From contig DAOUMU010000356.1 in the NCBI GenBank assembly GCA_034409055.1, forward strand, positions 1-64,000: 64,000 nt of DNA, given 5' to 3'. The notes beneath the pieces are model-generated. The model had not been told where the DNA came from. It saw nothing but the letters and a program-made list of their open reading frames with translations, and made no database searches. The position numbers and the translations under genes were made by a program. Positions 63,994-64,000 of this stretch are shown one piece after another. Source of the stretch: DAOUMU01 sp034409055 (GTDB lineage: Bacteria; Chloroflexota; Anaerolineae; 4572-78; J111). How positions within the stretch are numbered: position 1 is the stretch's first letter; each line of letters starts with the position of its first letter.

Positions 63994-64000
63994 GTATATC

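Overview
The window looks like chromosomal DNA from an uncultured or environmental member of the Chloroflexota, probably near the Anaerolineae. This is inferred from gene style only: Thr/Pro-rich 'TPTPT' linkers on lipoproteins and surface proteins, DUF11 and beta-helix surface giants ending in a YLPI-type motif, an oligosaccharide importer of the Opp type whose binding protein carries a 'VEKVV' linker, and many short intergenic repeats. No rRNA, tRNA or CRISPR array was seen, so the assignment is not firm.

Layout. (1) 0.16-13.1 kb, minus strand: a block related to extracellular contractile injection systems (eCIS). A response regulator, a membrane histidine kinase and an eCIS-type AAA+ ATPase form a tight operon. 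They are followed by three paralogous cargo cassettes. Each cassette has a short DUF4157-type leader, then an in-frame TGA, then a different effector in the same frame. Two of the cassettes share a near-identical 170-bp promoter and 5' leader. No sheath, tube or baseplate gene is present. (2) 13.3-18.9 kb, plus: a B12-binding-type radical SAM protein, two Tat-lipoproteins of the DUF362 family and a NapH-like polyferredoxin. (3) 19.1-28.6 kb, minus: an oligosaccharide-use locus with a GH1 beta-glucosidase, a GH130 phosphorylase, an Opp-type ABC importer and a LacI regulator. (4) 29.1-31.0 kb: a ribokinase next to a decayed LacI gene, and an MBL-fold hydrolase. (5) 31.6-37.5 kb: a 1,962-residue surface protein. 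(6) 37.6-44.0 kb: a small membrane protein, a PD-(D/E)XK nuclease, SCO1, a sugar kinase with a class II aldolase, an LCP protein and a DksA/TraR protein. (7) 44.6-46.6 kb: small membrane proteins, a nested inverted-repeat element and an N-truncated tyrosine recombinase. (8) 46.8-58.1 kb: housekeeping genes (ruvB, queA, gatB, gdhA) interleaved with two secreted surface proteins. (9) 58.2-64.0 kb: a decaying defence or mobile island. It holds one intact 1,048-residue HD/TPR protein, a TIR fragment and remnants of a DUF45 peptidase, HsdR, Fic and IS630.

The strongest novel signal is in region 1. All three leader/effector pairs are split by a single TGA at the same homologous position. The reading frame is kept beyond it despite a codon-sized indel, the downstream peptide is conserved, no Shine-Dalgarno sequence is evident before the effector parts, and a 5-6 bp hairpin starts at the same offset after each TGA. 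This points to readthrough or selenocysteine-like recoding of eCIS cargo, or else to an unusual conserved split. A second theme is intergenic DNA: eight or more arrays with strict 7-nt periodicity but unrelated unit sequences lie just upstream of genes.
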